Shown piece by piece: positions 7,352-14,842 of a stretch of 35,005 bases of DNA. Position numbers and translations under genes: made by a program. Location of the stretch: positions 1 through 35,005 of the forward strand of contig JALPYG010000005.1 in the NCBI GenBank assembly GCA_023271215.1, in the 5' to 3' direction. The notes under the pieces were generated by a model. That model had not been told where the DNA came from. It did no database searches and was given only the letters and a program-made list of their open reading frames with translations. How positions within the stretch are numbered: the first letter of the stretch is position 1; every line of letters starts with the position of its first letter. Source of the DNA: Dehalococcoidia bacterium. Lineage in GTDB: Bacteria; Chloroflexota; Dehalococcoidia; SZUA-161; SpSt-899.

Positions 7352-9630
7352 GGCTCCCCTTCCCAGGGTCTTGCGTATTCCCTGGATTCAACTAGCCCTT
7401 CCCCCTCCAGTTGCTCCATAAGCCTGGCTGCTCGCGGATAGCCGATACGAAGTCTCCGCTGCAGAAGAGAGGCGGAAATGTGGCCGGACTCCTCACATAA
7501 CTGTCTTGCCTTTTCCAGGAAAGGATCCAGATCCAGTTGTTCGACGGACAAAGAAGAAAACTGTTGAGCCACACGATCAAACGACTGCGGGAGGTTTTTC
7601 TCCCCCCACTTTCTCCAGAAGGCGACCACCCGGTCCATCTCCTCGTCGGAGACAAAACACCCCCGCAAACGCTTTGGTTTATGGGCATCAGGAGATAGAT
7701 AGAGCATGTCACCCCGACCCAGGAGCTTCTCGGCCCCGATGCTATCGAGAATGGTGCGCGAATCAACGGCTGAGACCACCGCGAAGCTGATGCGGGTGGG
7801 GAAATTGGCCTTGATCAGCCCGGTAATAACATCAACCGAGGGGCGCTGCGTGGCCACAACGAGGTGAATCCCGGTAGCCCGGGACAGTTGAGCCAGGCGG
7901 CAGATCAGGGGTTCGACCACGTCTGGAGCAGTCATCATTAGATCCGCAAGCTCATCGACGATCACTACGATGTAGGGCAGTGGCTCAGCCACCTTGGGAC
8001 TGCGGTTGTAAGTATCGATATTACGAACCCCGAGGGAGGCGAATTTGCGATAGCGATGATCCATCTCCAGGGTTACGCGGCGCAATGTTTCAATCGCCTT
8101 ATCGGTCTCCACTACCACCGGAGTTATAAGGTGTGGGATGCCATTGAAGGTTATCATCTCCACTCGCTTGGGGTCGATGAGAACCAGCCGCACCTCAGCA
8201 GGTGTGGCCTGCATCAGGAGACCGGTGATAATGCAGTTAAGGCAGACCGTTTTGCCACTCCCGGTAGCCCCGGCGATGAGGATGTGAGGCATCTTGGCGA
8301 TGTCAGCGATAACTGGCTCCCCGGCAGCCCCCTGTCCCAAAGCCACTACCAACCGGGATTTGGTCCGGGCTTTGTGAAAAGCCGGGCTTTCGATAACGTT
8401 GCGCAAGGAGACTAGAGCGGTACTGATGTTGGGGACCTCGATCCCCACCAGCGGCTTCCCCGGAACCGGGGCCTCGATACGCACGTGGGTGACTGCCAAA
8501 GCCAGGGCCAAATCATTGGCCAGGGAGGTGATGCGATCTACCTTGACCCTGGTTTTGGATACCTCCTCGAGGTGAACCCTGGGATTGCCATTCTTGTCCA
8601 GTTTGGGCTTGCCATTCTGATCCTTCTCCACCACTCTTCGGTACCGGCGAATCCAACCGGGCTCGACGCCAAACTGAGTCACCGATGGGCCTGGATTCAC
8701 CTGCACCACCTTAACCTCTACCCCGTAACTGGCCAGTGCCTCCTCAATCAACTCAGCACGCTCGGCATCATTTCCTCGCGCGAAGCTAGCTTTTGGGGCC
8801 TCGTCCAGCAGTTGGATGGCAGGTAGTTCCCCGTCAATACCGGGTAACACGACATCTTCAGCTACTGGTTGCTCCGCCAACCCCAGGGTCGCCTCGCTCG
8901 ACTCCGGCTCAGTAGTTGCCGGCTCTACGGGTTCTGTCTCTCTTGCCACCTCCTGGCTCCGTGGCAGTGGTGAAGCAACGGGTTTTGCCTCAAATAGGGC
9001 AGCTATTTTGATTTTGAGAAGGCCGGCCAGGGAAAGCAGCCCGGACAGGAATTTCTGTACTAGATGCCAAAATCCCGTTGCGAGCAGGGTGAGCAGATTA
9101 AGAACCAGCATCCAGGCGAAACTAGCCAGAGCCCTGGCAAATCTGAGGGAACGCCCAGGGGTCACCAATATCACACCCAGCGAAACCAGGCCCAGAAGCC
9201 TGGCCCACTCGTAAGACGTTCCCACGATACGCCCTCCCAGATATCCAGCCAGGGTTACCTCACACAACGAAACACCGGCTATAGTTACCGCGGGACGAAA
9301 GAGGGCCATTACACCTATAACGGCAGCGCTGAGCAGCAAAGCCCCCAACCAGGAGTTCCAGTGCCGCAGCAGACTGCCGAAGCGGCCTCTCCATAGTATC
9401 CAGGCAAGGATAACAATCCATAGCAGCACCGGGATTATGGCCAGCCCCAGGGAACTCAGTGTCACTCTGGCGATGGTCTCGTGGCGGAAGAATAACACAC
9501 CAACGATAAGTCCAACCAATACCACTCGCAGAAACAGTCCGGACATAATCCATCGCAAAGTACGCCGGCCTATACCATTCCTGCGCGATCTCGGCGCGGT
9601 TCGTCTTCGCCTCGTGCTAACTTTTGCCAT
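7348..9630 (-). CDS. ftsK: FtsK/SpoIIIE DNA translocase
   Basis: Septal DNA pump of 760 residues that segregates chromosome ends during division. The N-terminal ~190 residues hold four to five membrane helices, then a charged, proline- and glutamate-rich linker (about 215-270). The alpha/beta motor domain carries Walker A GATGSGKT (near residue 455), Walker B VVIVDELADLMM, and the SRATGIHLVVATQRPSVDVITG segment. The C-terminal gamma winged helix (HISASLLQRRLRIGYPRAARLMEQLE) would read KOPS-like sites. The ATG at 9630 starts MAKVSTRRRRTAPRSRR, a basic N-terminus expected before the first helix. It is coupled to accD-accA by a 4-base overlap, an unusual partner. Length is typical of short FtsK/SpoIIIE forms. 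Confidence 0.97.
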   Translation of the reverse strand: MAKVSTRRRRTAPRSRRNGIGRRTLRWIMSGLFLRVVLVGLIVGVLFFRHETIARVTLSSLGLAIIPVLLWIVILAWILWRGRFGSLLRHWNSWLGALLLSAAVIGVMALFRPAVTIAGVSLCEVTLAGYLGGRIVGTSYEWARLLGLVSLGVILVTPGRSLRFARALASFAWMLVLNLLTLLATGFWHLVQKFLSGLLSLAGLLKIKIAALFEAKPVASPLPRSQEVARETEPVEPATTEPESSEATLGLAEQPVAEDVVLPGIDGELPAIQLLDEAPKASFARGNDAERAELIEEALASYGVEVKVVQVNPGPSVTQFGVEPGWIRRYRRVVEKDQNGKPKLDKNGNPRVHLEEVSKTRVKVDRITSLANDLALALAVTHVRIEAPVPGKPLVGIEVPNISTALVSLRNVIESPAFHKARTKSRLVVALGQGAAGEPVIADIAKMPHILIAGATGSGKTVCLNCIITGLLMQATPAEVRLVLIDPKRVEMITFNGIPHLITPVVVETDKAIETLRRVTLEMDHRYRKFASLGVRNIDTYNRSPKVAEPLPYIVVIVDELADLMMTAPDVVEPLICRLAQLSRATGIHLVVATQRPSVDVITGLIKANFPTRISFAVVSAVDSRTILDSIGAEKLLGRGDMLYLSPDAHKPKRLRGCFVSDEEMDRVVAFWRKWGEKNLPQSFDRVAQQFSSLSVEQLDLDPFLEKARQLCEESGHISASLLQRRLRIGYPRAARLMEQLEGEGLVESREYARPWEGEP

Positions 9631-9680
9631 CTATCTGGATTCCTGGGCAGTAACTACTCACCCGGCCATTGATAGCCACG

Positions 9681-9702
9681 CTTGTCCCTGCGAAGGCAGG
9701 GA
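9681..9702 (+). repeat. Left arm of imperfect inverted repeat bracketing the Uma2 gene
   Basis: The 22-base sequence starting CTTGTCCCTGCG and ending AGGGA matches the reverse complement of 10345-10366 at 19 of 22 positions. Each arm is itself a small hairpin (CCCTGC-GAAG-GCAGGG), like REP elements. Confidence 0.8.
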
Positions 9703-9706
9703 GAGC

Positions 9707-9755
9707 TCACAGAGAGAATGAAAGGGCTCAAGCTTTCGAAAGAATCTCTCTGTGA
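9707..9755. repeat. 11-bp stem hairpin in ftsK-Uma2 spacer
   Basis: TCACAGAGAGA (9707-9717) is perfectly complementary to TCTCTCTGTGA (9745-9755) across a 27-base loop that contains the palindrome CTTTCGAAAG. Bases 9746-9774 also show a loose 9-nt pattern (CTCTGTGAT-like). It lies downstream of the Uma2 stop and upstream of ftsK. No T-run follows on the minus strand, so a classical terminator is not supported. Confidence 0.7.
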
Positions 9756-9781
9756 TCTCAGTGTGCTCTGTGGCTGAAAAT

Positions 9782-10330
9782 TTAACCTGAGAATATCCCC
9801 CGAACCTCGATGGAAAGCCCCCTCAGAAGGGGAGATCTTAGAATGGCTCCCTCGTGGTACAGCCCGACGCTCTCAAACCCGGCCTCTGCCAGGCTCATCA
9901 CTTCGATTGTCCTGGCGCTCGGGTCCGCCAGCCAGTATTCCCGAACGCCGAACCTGGCATACAGCTTTTGCTTGAGTTCCTTGTCCCTCTGGGCCGTGGC
10001 AGGGGAGAGTATTTCCACAACCAGATCGGGAGCTCCCTGGATGTTTCTCTCGGTGATAATATCTAGTCGCTCGCGGGAAACAAACAATATGTCCGGCTGA
10101 AGCACGTTCTCCTCGGAGAGAACGACATCCAGTGGGGCGTAGCGAACTTCGCCCAGTTTGTGAGTCCTGACGTAGTTGTCTATGGCTCTGAACAGGCGAG
10201 CAGAGATCGTTTGATGTGACCAACCTGGTGAAGGAACCATAAAGAACTCCCCCTCAATAAGCTCGTAGCGTTTGTCCTCCGGCAGTTGAAGATAATCGCC
10301 ATAGGTGAATTTGATCCTGGTGCTTATCAT
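9782..10330 (-). CDS. Uma2-family (DUF820) putative restriction endonuclease
   Basis: A 182-residue Uma2-type PD-(D/E)XK nuclease-fold protein. The family opening is seen as YGDYLQLPEDKRYELIEGEFF and PSPGWSHQ. The nuclease core is seen as QPDILFV and APDLVVEILSPAT, followed by RDKELKQKLYARFGVREYWLADP, the usual Uma2 tail. The ATG has a very strong ribosome binding site (AGGAGGGGG, 4-5 bases upstream). Uma2 proteins are expanded in cyanobacteria and Chloroflexota and often behave like mobile or orphan genes; their biological role is poorly known. Here the gene is bracketed by 22-base imperfect inverted repeats and by a second hairpin, with housekeeping genes on both sides, which suggests acquisition as a cassette. 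Confidence 0.9.
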   Translation of the reverse strand: MISTRIKFTYGDYLQLPEDKRYELIEGEFFMVPSPGWSHQTISARLFRAIDNYVRTHKLGEVRYAPLDVVLSEENVLQPDILFVSRERLDIITERNIQGAPDLVVEILSPATAQRDKELKQKLYARFGVREYWLADPSARTIEVMSLAEAGFESVGLYHEGAILRSPLLRGLSIEVRGIFSG

Positions 10331-10344
10331 TGCCCCCCCTCCTC

Positions 10345-10366
10345 TCCCCGCCTTCGCGAGGACAAG
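10345..10366 (-). repeat. Right arm of imperfect inverted repeat bracketing the Uma2 gene
   Basis: Reverse complement reads CTTGTCCTCGCG...GGGGA and matches 9681-9702 at 19 of 22 positions. It lies 15 bases upstream of the Uma2 start and downstream of the uracil-DNA glycosylase stop. Confidence 0.8.
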
Positions 10367-10383
10367 TCTTATTCGCCATTTCC

Positions 10384-11022
10384 CTAAAACATGCTCAGTT
10401 GCCTGGGCTCCGGAGCTGGTTTTGTGTCCGCAGCCTGGGCCAGCCCCTGAACCCCTGCTTCCGCACGGGCAGGCTTATCAGGGGCCAGTAGGCCGGGGAT
10501 CTTGAGCATGTCCGCCTCGATGGTGCGGCGCAGGCTCTGTTGATGCAGGGCGGCAGCCGGATGATACATCGCAAAGCATATCCTGCCATCGAGGTTCCGC
10601 GCCGTGCCGTGAACCTTGCTTATGCTTGCACCGGGGAAGTACCTGCTCATAGAGTGCCTCCCCAGAGTGACGATCATCCGGGGATCGATGAGCTCAATCT
10701 GGCGCTCAAGCCACCTCCGGCAGGCATCCACCTCCCTGGGGAGTGGATCCCGATTGCCCGGAGGCCGGCACTTGATAATATTGCAGATGTAGACCTTGCT
10801 TCGATCAAGGCCAATTGAGTGCAATAGATTATCGAGAAACTGCCCGGCAGCGCCCACGAATGGCCGCCCCTGCTGGTCCTCGTGAAATCCCGGGGCTTCG
10901 CCGATGAACATTATCGCGGCATCGGCGGCCCCCTCTCCAGGCACTACCATATTGCGGCATTCTGCCAGCTCACAATCTCGACAGAGCGAGATTTCGCGAT
11001 ATAGATCAGCGAGAGTTGCCAA
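10384..11022 (-). CDS. Uracil-DNA glycosylase, family 4 (4Fe-4S type)
   Basis: DNA repair enzyme of 212 residues that removes uracil formed by cytosine deamination. Visible marks are the family 4 active-site motif GEAPGFHEDQQGRPFVG and the iron-sulfur cysteines near the N-terminus (CRDCELAEC). Also visible are the NIIKCRPPGNR motif with a further cysteine, a fourth cysteine at DACRRW, and the C-terminal MYHPAAAL (HPAxxL) motif. The last ~40 residues are a proline/alanine-rich tail with no recognised domain. The ATG begins MATLADLYREISLCRDC, the expected N-terminus. It precedes the Uma2 cassette and follows acpP on the same strand (48 bases), so it may be the distal gene of the fatty-acid cluster. 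Confidence 0.94.
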   Translation of the reverse strand: MATLADLYREISLCRDCELAECRNMVVPGEGAADAAIMFIGEAPGFHEDQQGRPFVGAAGQFLDNLLHSIGLDRSKVYICNIIKCRPPGNRDPLPREVDACRRWLERQIELIDPRMIVTLGRHSMSRYFPGASISKVHGTARNLDGRICFAMYHPAAALHQQSLRRTIEADMLKIPGLLAPDKPARAEAGVQGLAQAADTKPAPEPRQLSMF

Positions 11023-11070
11023 CTTGAGACCCCACTTCGAAGGCGAGAGGCCCTTAGCCCTTTTCAGGGA

Positions 11071-11331
11071 TTAGTCATCCTCAAACCCGCGTTCTTTCAG
11101 GTAATCAATCACGTCCCTCACGGTTAGTAATTTCTCAGCGTCCTCATCTGGTATCTCCAGCGGATTGGTGTCACCTCCGAACTCCTCCTCAAACGCCATC
11201 ACCAGCTCCACCAGATCAAGAGAATCCGCATTTAGATCATCAGCGAATGAAGCCTCAGGTGTTACCTCTTCCTCTTCGACACCAAGTTGCTCCACGATGA
11301 TTTTCTTGACTCGCTCGAAAACTGTAGCCAT
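11071..11331 (-). CDS. acpP: Acyl carrier protein
   Basis: Small acidic carrier of growing acyl chains, 86 residues. The phosphopantetheine attachment serine is Ser37 in the consensus [19 protein letters not shown]. Predicted helices and acidity (very rich in E and D) match AcpP. The ATG is preceded by GGAGGAGA within about 10 bases. It follows nusB by 79 bases that contain a GC-rich hairpin (11374-11403). Malonyl groups from FabD (two genes upstream) load onto this protein and FabK reduces its enoyl-acyl form, so three of the four enzymes or carriers lie together. Confidence 0.97.
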   Translation of the reverse strand: MATVFERVKKIIVEQLGVEEEEVTPEASFADDLNADSLDLVELVMAFEEEFGGDTNPLEIPDEDAEKLLTVRDVIDYLKERGFEDD

Positions 11332-11373
11332 ATCTTCTCCTCCCTAGTAAAGTTGTAAGTTCCTGACAAGACT

Positions 11374-11403
11374 GCCCCTGGACCTGACCAGGGGTTCAGG
11401 GGC
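11374..11403. repeat. GC-rich hairpin between nusB and acpP
   Basis: GCCCCTG (11374-11380) pairs with CAGGGGC (11397-11403), with an inner CCTGACCAGG palindrome. There is no T-run after it on the minus strand, so it is more likely an RNA-processing or stability hairpin, or a REP-like element, than a terminator. Confidence 0.55.
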
Positions 11404-11410
11404 ATGCTAT

Positions 11411-11824
11411 TCAATGCTCTAAGATCATTGCGCTAACCGAACCCAGAACTCCATTAATGAATTTAGAGGAATTCTCATTGCCGAAGGCCTTTGCCAGTTC
11501 CACGGCCTCATTTATAGCAACCTTGACCGGCACCTTGCCACCGATCATCATCTCATAGATGGCCATCCGCAGTACGGTTCTGTCCACCATTGAGAGCTGT
11601 TCCACCGGGAAGCTGGGGGCGAATCTCCGTATCTGGGCATCAAGTTCCTCTTTGCTATCCAGAACCCCGTTTACCAGTTCATGGGCAAACGAGGCAGCAT
11701 CCTCAGGAAGTAGCCTCTCGCGGATCAGCCGCGAGGTGGAAGAGGCCGGATCGTGCCCGGCACAATCGAATTCGTATAGAGCCTGCAAAGCGATTATGCG
11801 GGCTTTCCGTCGAACGCCAGTCAT
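11411..11824 (-). CDS. nusB: Transcription antitermination factor NusB
   Basis: RNA-binding antitermination factor of 137 residues; with NusE (S10) it binds boxA in rRNA leaders. Visible features are the basic start TGVRRKARIIALQALYEFD, typical of NusB, and the C-terminal half VDRTVLRMAIYEMM, KVPVKVAINEAVELAKAFGNENSSKFINGVLG, which is nearly family consensus. The ATG at 11824 is 20 bases downstream of the fabD stop. Placing nusB between fabD and acpP is unusual compared with the textbook fab cluster but the reading direction and spacing fit one operon. Confidence 0.96.
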   Translation of the reverse strand: MTGVRRKARIIALQALYEFDCAGHDPASSTSRLIRERLLPEDAASFAHELVNGVLDSKEELDAQIRRFAPSFPVEQLSMVDRTVLRMAIYEMMIGGKVPVKVAINEAVELAKAFGNENSSKFINGVLGSVSAMILEH

Positions 11825-11844
11825 AATAGTATTTGGGAAGTTCC

Positions 11845-12762
11845 TTAGGGACGCATCGCCGAAAGGGAGTCCACATCGCTGATGTTGAGAACCTCAACAT
11901 CTTTAGTGATTCTCTTGATCAGCCCGGTGAGTACCCGCCCGGGGCCGATCTCCACAAAAGTCGAAACCCCGGCATCGATCATGTACTCGATAGAGGATTG
12001 CCAGTGGACGCAACCACACACCTGCCGCAGAATTCCACTTCTTATCTCTTCCGCTGTGGAAGCGGGATGGGCAGTGGTGTTGGCAACGACCGGAACCAGG
12101 GGATGGGAGAAATCAAATCGCGAAACTGCTCTGGCCAGGCCTTCGGCGGCAGACTGCATAAGGAAGGAATGGAAACCACCGCTGACGCCCAATCGCACCA
12201 CTCTCTTTGCGCCTCTGGCCTTGGCCAGGTCCATAGCCCACGCCAGGCCATTGTTCGTGCCGCTGATCACAGTTTGATCGGGGGAGTTGATATTTGCGAT
12301 GGCAGTGCCGGTCTCCTGACAAACCTCTTCCAGGGAGATCAGATCGAGGCCGATAACGGCAGCCATCCCACCGGGGTGTTTCTGCCCAGCCTCATGCATC
12401 AGACGAGCGCGCTCCTGGACCAGACGTAGGCCATCAGAGAAGCTCAGTACCCCCGCAGCCACCAGGGCGGTGTACTCCCCCAAACTATGTCCGGCAACAA
12501 ATGCCGGCTGTAAGCCATTCCCCTTCCCAAACGCGGCTCTCAGGCAGGCTAAGCTGGTGGTCATTACCGCCGGTTGGGTATTCACGGTCTGGCGCAGCTT
12601 GTCCTCCGGGCCACTAAAACAGAGTCTGGAAAGCAAGAATCCAAGCGTTTCGTCGGCCTCTTCGAAGACTTGCCGTGCCCGGGGAGATACCTCAAATAAA
12701 TCACGCCCCATCCCCACTACCTGAGACCCCTGACCGGGAAAGACAAAGGCGACCTTACCCAT
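11845..12762 (-). CDS. fabD: Malonyl-CoA:ACP transacylase
   Basis: Transfers malonyl from CoA to ACP. The 305-residue chain has the N-terminal AFVFPGQGSQVVGMG, the nucleophile elbow GHSLGEYTAL with Ser93, the arginine motif RARLMHEA, and the catalytic His198 in VSGGFHSFLM. The C-terminal VEIGPGRVLTGLIKRI is family-typical. The ATG overlaps the fabK stop by one base (TAATG), which implies coupling. The gene next downstream is nusB. Malonyl-CoA would come from the AccD-AccA product encoded 5 kb away on the same strand. Confidence 0.97.
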   Translation of the reverse strand: MGKVAFVFPGQGSQVVGMGRDLFEVSPRARQVFEEADETLGFLLSRLCFSGPEDKLRQTVNTQPAVMTTSLACLRAAFGKGNGLQPAFVAGHSLGEYTALVAAGVLSFSDGLRLVQERARLMHEAGQKHPGGMAAVIGLDLISLEEVCQETGTAIANINSPDQTVISGTNNGLAWAMDLAKARGAKRVVRLGVSGGFHSFLMQSAAEGLARAVSRFDFSHPLVPVVANTTAHPASTAEEIRSGILRQVCGCVHWQSSIEYMIDAGVSTFVEIGPGRVLTGLIKRITKDVEVLNISDVDSLSAMRP

Positions 12763-13715
12763 TACCCCTTACCTCCTTTTCCGAGACGGGCAAGTATCGA
12801 TTCCGCCTCAGCTACCGTATCCTCGACGATGGTGCGAACCGGCTTTATCGATCCTACCAGCCCCGCAATCTGCCCGCTCATCAATGACCCGTTCTCCACA
12901 TCTCCCTGGATCACTCCTAGCTGCAGCTTGCCCTCTCCGAAACGTTCCAAAACTTCGATGGATACGCCATCCTTCTCCATCGCCATGAACTGACGGGCCA
13001 GCTTGTTCTTGATCACCCTCACTGGATGCCCGGTGGATTCTCCGGTAACCACTGTAGCTCTATCCTGAGCCTTGAGAATCGTCTCCTTGAATTGGGAATG
13101 GGCGACACACTCAGTGCTGCAGATGAAGCGCGTGCCCATCTGAATTCCCTGCGCCCCCAGAGCCAGTGCCGCTGCCATGCCCCTTCCATCACCAATCCCC
13201 CCTGCAGCGATCACCGGGATACTCACGGAATCAACCATCTGGGGAACCAGTGCCATCGTTGTGGTATCGCCGACATGCCCCCCCGATTCCAACCCCTCGG
13301 CTACCAGGGCATCGGCCCCTGCTCGCTCCAGACGCCGGGCCAGAGCAACGCTGGAGACCACCGGGATCACCTTCGTGCCAGCCTCTTTGAATCTGCGGAT
13401 GTAGGCCCCCGGGTTGCCTCCACCGGTGGACACAATGGACACCTTCTCGTCCAATATGACGGCAATGACCTCCTCGAGAAATGGAGACATGAGCATAATA
13501 TTCACCCCGAAGGGCTTCTGAGTTTGCTCTCTAGTACGGCGAATCTGCTCTCGCACCCACTCAGGCGGGGCATTACCTGCCCCGATAATGCCCAGTCCGC
13601 CCGCTCTGGAAACGGCGGACGAAAGCTCCCAGGTGCCCAGCCAGGCCATCCCTCCCTGGATGACCGGATATGCGATGCCGAGAAGATCACACAGGATGGT
13701 CTTCATCTTGGTCAT
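12762..13715 (-). CDS. fabK: Enoyl-ACP reductase II (FabK-like flavoprotein)
   Basis: FMN-dependent TIM-barrel protein of 317 residues. The family start LLGIAYPVIQGGMAWLGT, the HVGDTTTMALVPQMVDSVSIPVIAAGGIGDGRGMAAALALGAQGIQMGTRFI core and the following CVAH segment are typical of FabK and nitronate monooxygenases. Placement between rpmF and fabD favours the fatty-acid role: reducing enoyl-ACP in the elongation cycle. Translation could start at ATG 13715 (overlapping the rpmF stop by 4 bases, ATGA) or at the ATG three codons later (13706). Nitronate monooxygenase is the alternative, less likely by context. Confidence 0.9.
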   Translation of the reverse strand: MTKMKTILCDLLGIAYPVIQGGMAWLGTWELSSAVSRAGGLGIIGAGNAPPEWVREQIRRTREQTQKPFGVNIMLMSPFLEEVIAVILDEKVSIVSTGGGNPGAYIRRFKEAGTKVIPVVSSVALARRLERAGADALVAEGLESGGHVGDTTTMALVPQMVDSVSIPVIAAGGIGDGRGMAAALALGAQGIQMGTRFICSTECVAHSQFKETILKAQDRATVVTGESTGHPVRVIKNKLARQFMAMEKDGVSIEVLERFGEGKLQLGVIQGDVENGSLMSGQIAGLVGSIKPVRTIVEDTVAEAESILARLGKGGKG

Positions 13716-13900
13716 CTCTTGGTTTTCTTAACCTCATACACTTTTCTCCCGCGATAGCTTCCACACGCAGGACACACCTGGTGAGGAGGTTTGGGTTTGC
13801 GACATTGCGGGCAAAGAGCGAGACTAGGCAGGGAATATCCCTGGTGACTTTGCCTGGTAGCCTGACGATTCTTTGATGTTTTCCTCTTAGGTAGAGCCAT
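13712..13900 (-). CDS. rpmF: Ribosomal protein L32
   Basis: A 62-residue large-subunit ribosomal protein. The start MALPKRKTSKNRQATRQSHQ and the zinc ribbon CPQC...CPACGSYRGRKV are characteristic. A longer frame to 13960 exists, but the ATG at 13900 has GGAGAT 6 bases upstream and gives the family N-terminus. All four zinc cysteines are kept, so this is the zinc-binding form. It overlaps the end of the yceD-type gene by 14 bases, as often seen for this pair. Confidence 0.97.
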   Translation of the reverse strand: MALPKRKTSKNRQATRQSHQGYSLPSLALCPQCRKPKPPHQVCPACGSYRGRKVYEVKKTKR

Positions 13901-14429
13901 AATTATCTCCGGCGATTTCAGTGGAAAGCAGTGCCCCCAATGGAGTCCAGCGAGGGTCACCTTGCTTCTCTACACAATTGCAGGGACCGTAATTCAGATT
14001 ATGGCCGCATCTCTGACATAATCCCGCACACTCTACCTGACAGAGAGGCTTCGCGGGAAGGTTAATGAGAATGTTCTGCCGCACAGCTTCGTTCAGGTCG
14101 AGGATGTGGTCACCTCCGATGGCAAAACCATCCATATCATCCGGACCTGCCAGTCCGTTCGGTACGGCGCCCGCCGGAAAGTACTCTTCTTCCATTTCAA
14201 ATTCCAATGGGCATTCGAATTCTTCCAGGCACCGGCTGCAGGTGCATCTGACGACGGTTATAAACTGCCCGGTGACCAGAATACTGCGGTTAGTACGGAC
14301 TAACTTTGCTTCCCCTCGTATGTGGAAACCTTCCCTGGTAGTCTCATCAATAGAGTAATAACGGGTATCACCCAGAGGGCTCTTAAGTTGCTGAGCAGCG
14401 TTAATTTGCACGACCAGAGAGACCCCCAC
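13887..14429 (-). CDS. YceD/DUF177 family protein, ribosome-assembly partner of L32
   Basis: DUF177 protein of up to 180 residues, nearly always encoded just upstream of rpmF and linked to large-subunit rRNA maturation. The signature cysteine motif is seen as RCTCSRCLEEFECPLEFEMEEEYF. A second cysteine-rich end (CQVECAGLCQRCGHNLNYGPC, then DPRWTPLGAL) is also typical. The start is uncertain: GTG at 14429 is taken here, but no clear ribosome binding site is visible and a GTG six codons later (14411) would also give a good protein. It is the first gene of the rpmF-fabK-fabD-nusB-acpP run. Confidence 0.9.
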   Translation of the reverse strand: MGVSLVVQINAAQQLKSPLGDTRYYSIDETTREGFHIRGEAKLVRTNRSILVTGQFITVVRCTCSRCLEEFECPLEFEMEEEYFPAGAVPNGLAGPDDMDGFAIGGDHILDLNEAVRQNILINLPAKPLCQVECAGLCQRCGHNLNYGPCNCVEKQGDPRWTPLGALLSTEIAGDNYGST

Positions 14430-14446
14430 AGGTTTATCTATTCGTA

Positions 14447-14548
14447 ACTACTCAGGTTGTCAGGCCTGGTGTATGTTCATCGTTTTCTAACCCTTCGGGG
14501 TGACCCTCAGGGGAACCCTTGAACGCCGGAACTCTGAACCTGAGTAGT
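14447..14548. repeat. 12-bp perfect inverted repeat enclosing a REP-like hairpin
   Basis: ACTACTCAGGTT (14447-14458) is repeated as its exact reverse complement at 14537-14548. The 78 bases between hold further GC-rich hairpins (AACCCTTCGGGGTGACCCTC..). The unit sits between the yceD start and tRNA-Glu. The short string AACTACTCA also occurs near 9650, so this may be a dispersed element. Nothing coding is visible in 14430-14621. Confidence 0.75.
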
Positions 14549-14621
14549 CACATCTATTCTAAATACAAAACTCGCTTCCTGTCAAGCCTTGGTTTCGAGT
14601 ATAGTGCTGATCTGTAAAATG

Positions 14622-14697
14622 TGGTGCCTCCAAGGGAATTCGAATCCCTGTTTGCGGCTTGAAAGGCCGCTGTCCTAGTCCCCTAGACGATGGAGGC
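14622..14697 (-). tRNA. tRNA-Glu (UUC), CCA encoded
   Basis: On the minus strand a 76-base cloverleaf is visible. The acceptor stem is GCCTCCA with TGGAGGC. The D-arm region is TCGTCTAGGGGACTAGGACA. The anticodon stem GCGGC/GCCGC encloses loop CTTTCAA with anticodon TTC. The T-arm is AGGGATTCGAATTCCCT with the GTTCGA-like loop (ATTCGAA). The CCA end is encoded (14624-14622), with discriminator A. This reads tRNA-Glu. Confidence 0.96.
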
Positions 14698-14740
14698 CCG
14701 AGTTTCCTCAGAAGCAAATCTCCAAGCGCAACAGAATCAT

Positions 14741-14759
14741 CAGGGGGATTCTCCCCCTG
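14741..14759. repeat. REP-like hairpin upstream of tRNA-Glu
   Basis: CAGGGGGA-TTC-TCCCCCTG forms a perfect 8-bp stem with a 3-base loop. It is followed on the plus strand by AAACCCCCC. No T-run follows in either direction, so a Rho-independent terminator is unlikely. Confidence 0.65.
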
Positions 14760-14789
14760 AAACCCCCCAAAAAGCGGTCATGCCTGTAA

Positions 14790-14818
14790 AGTATACCAGA
14801 TAGCGGAGATAGAAACAA
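14790..14818 (-). promoter_or_regulatory. Possible promoter upstream of tRNA-Glu
   Basis: On the minus strand TTGTTT (14818-14813) and TATACT (14795-14790) are 17 bases apart, matching sigma70 at 4 of 6 and 5 of 6 positions. The predicted start is about 85 bases upstream of the tRNA, with the 14741-14759 hairpin between. Plausible only. Confidence 0.4.
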
Positions 14819-14842
14819 CACCTCTCGCCGCATACCGCCGAT

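Noticed and set aside
12762-13715. Nitronate monooxygenase as the primary call
   Set aside because: The sequence family is shared, but the position between rpmF and fabD makes the enoyl-ACP reductase role more likely.
13026-13757. Plus-strand open frame of 243 codons
   Set aside because: Antisense shadow of fabK and rpmF; composition (many Pro, His, Ser) is typical of shadows.
14741-14759. Rho-independent terminator
   Set aside because: Strong stem but no T-run on either strand after the hairpin.
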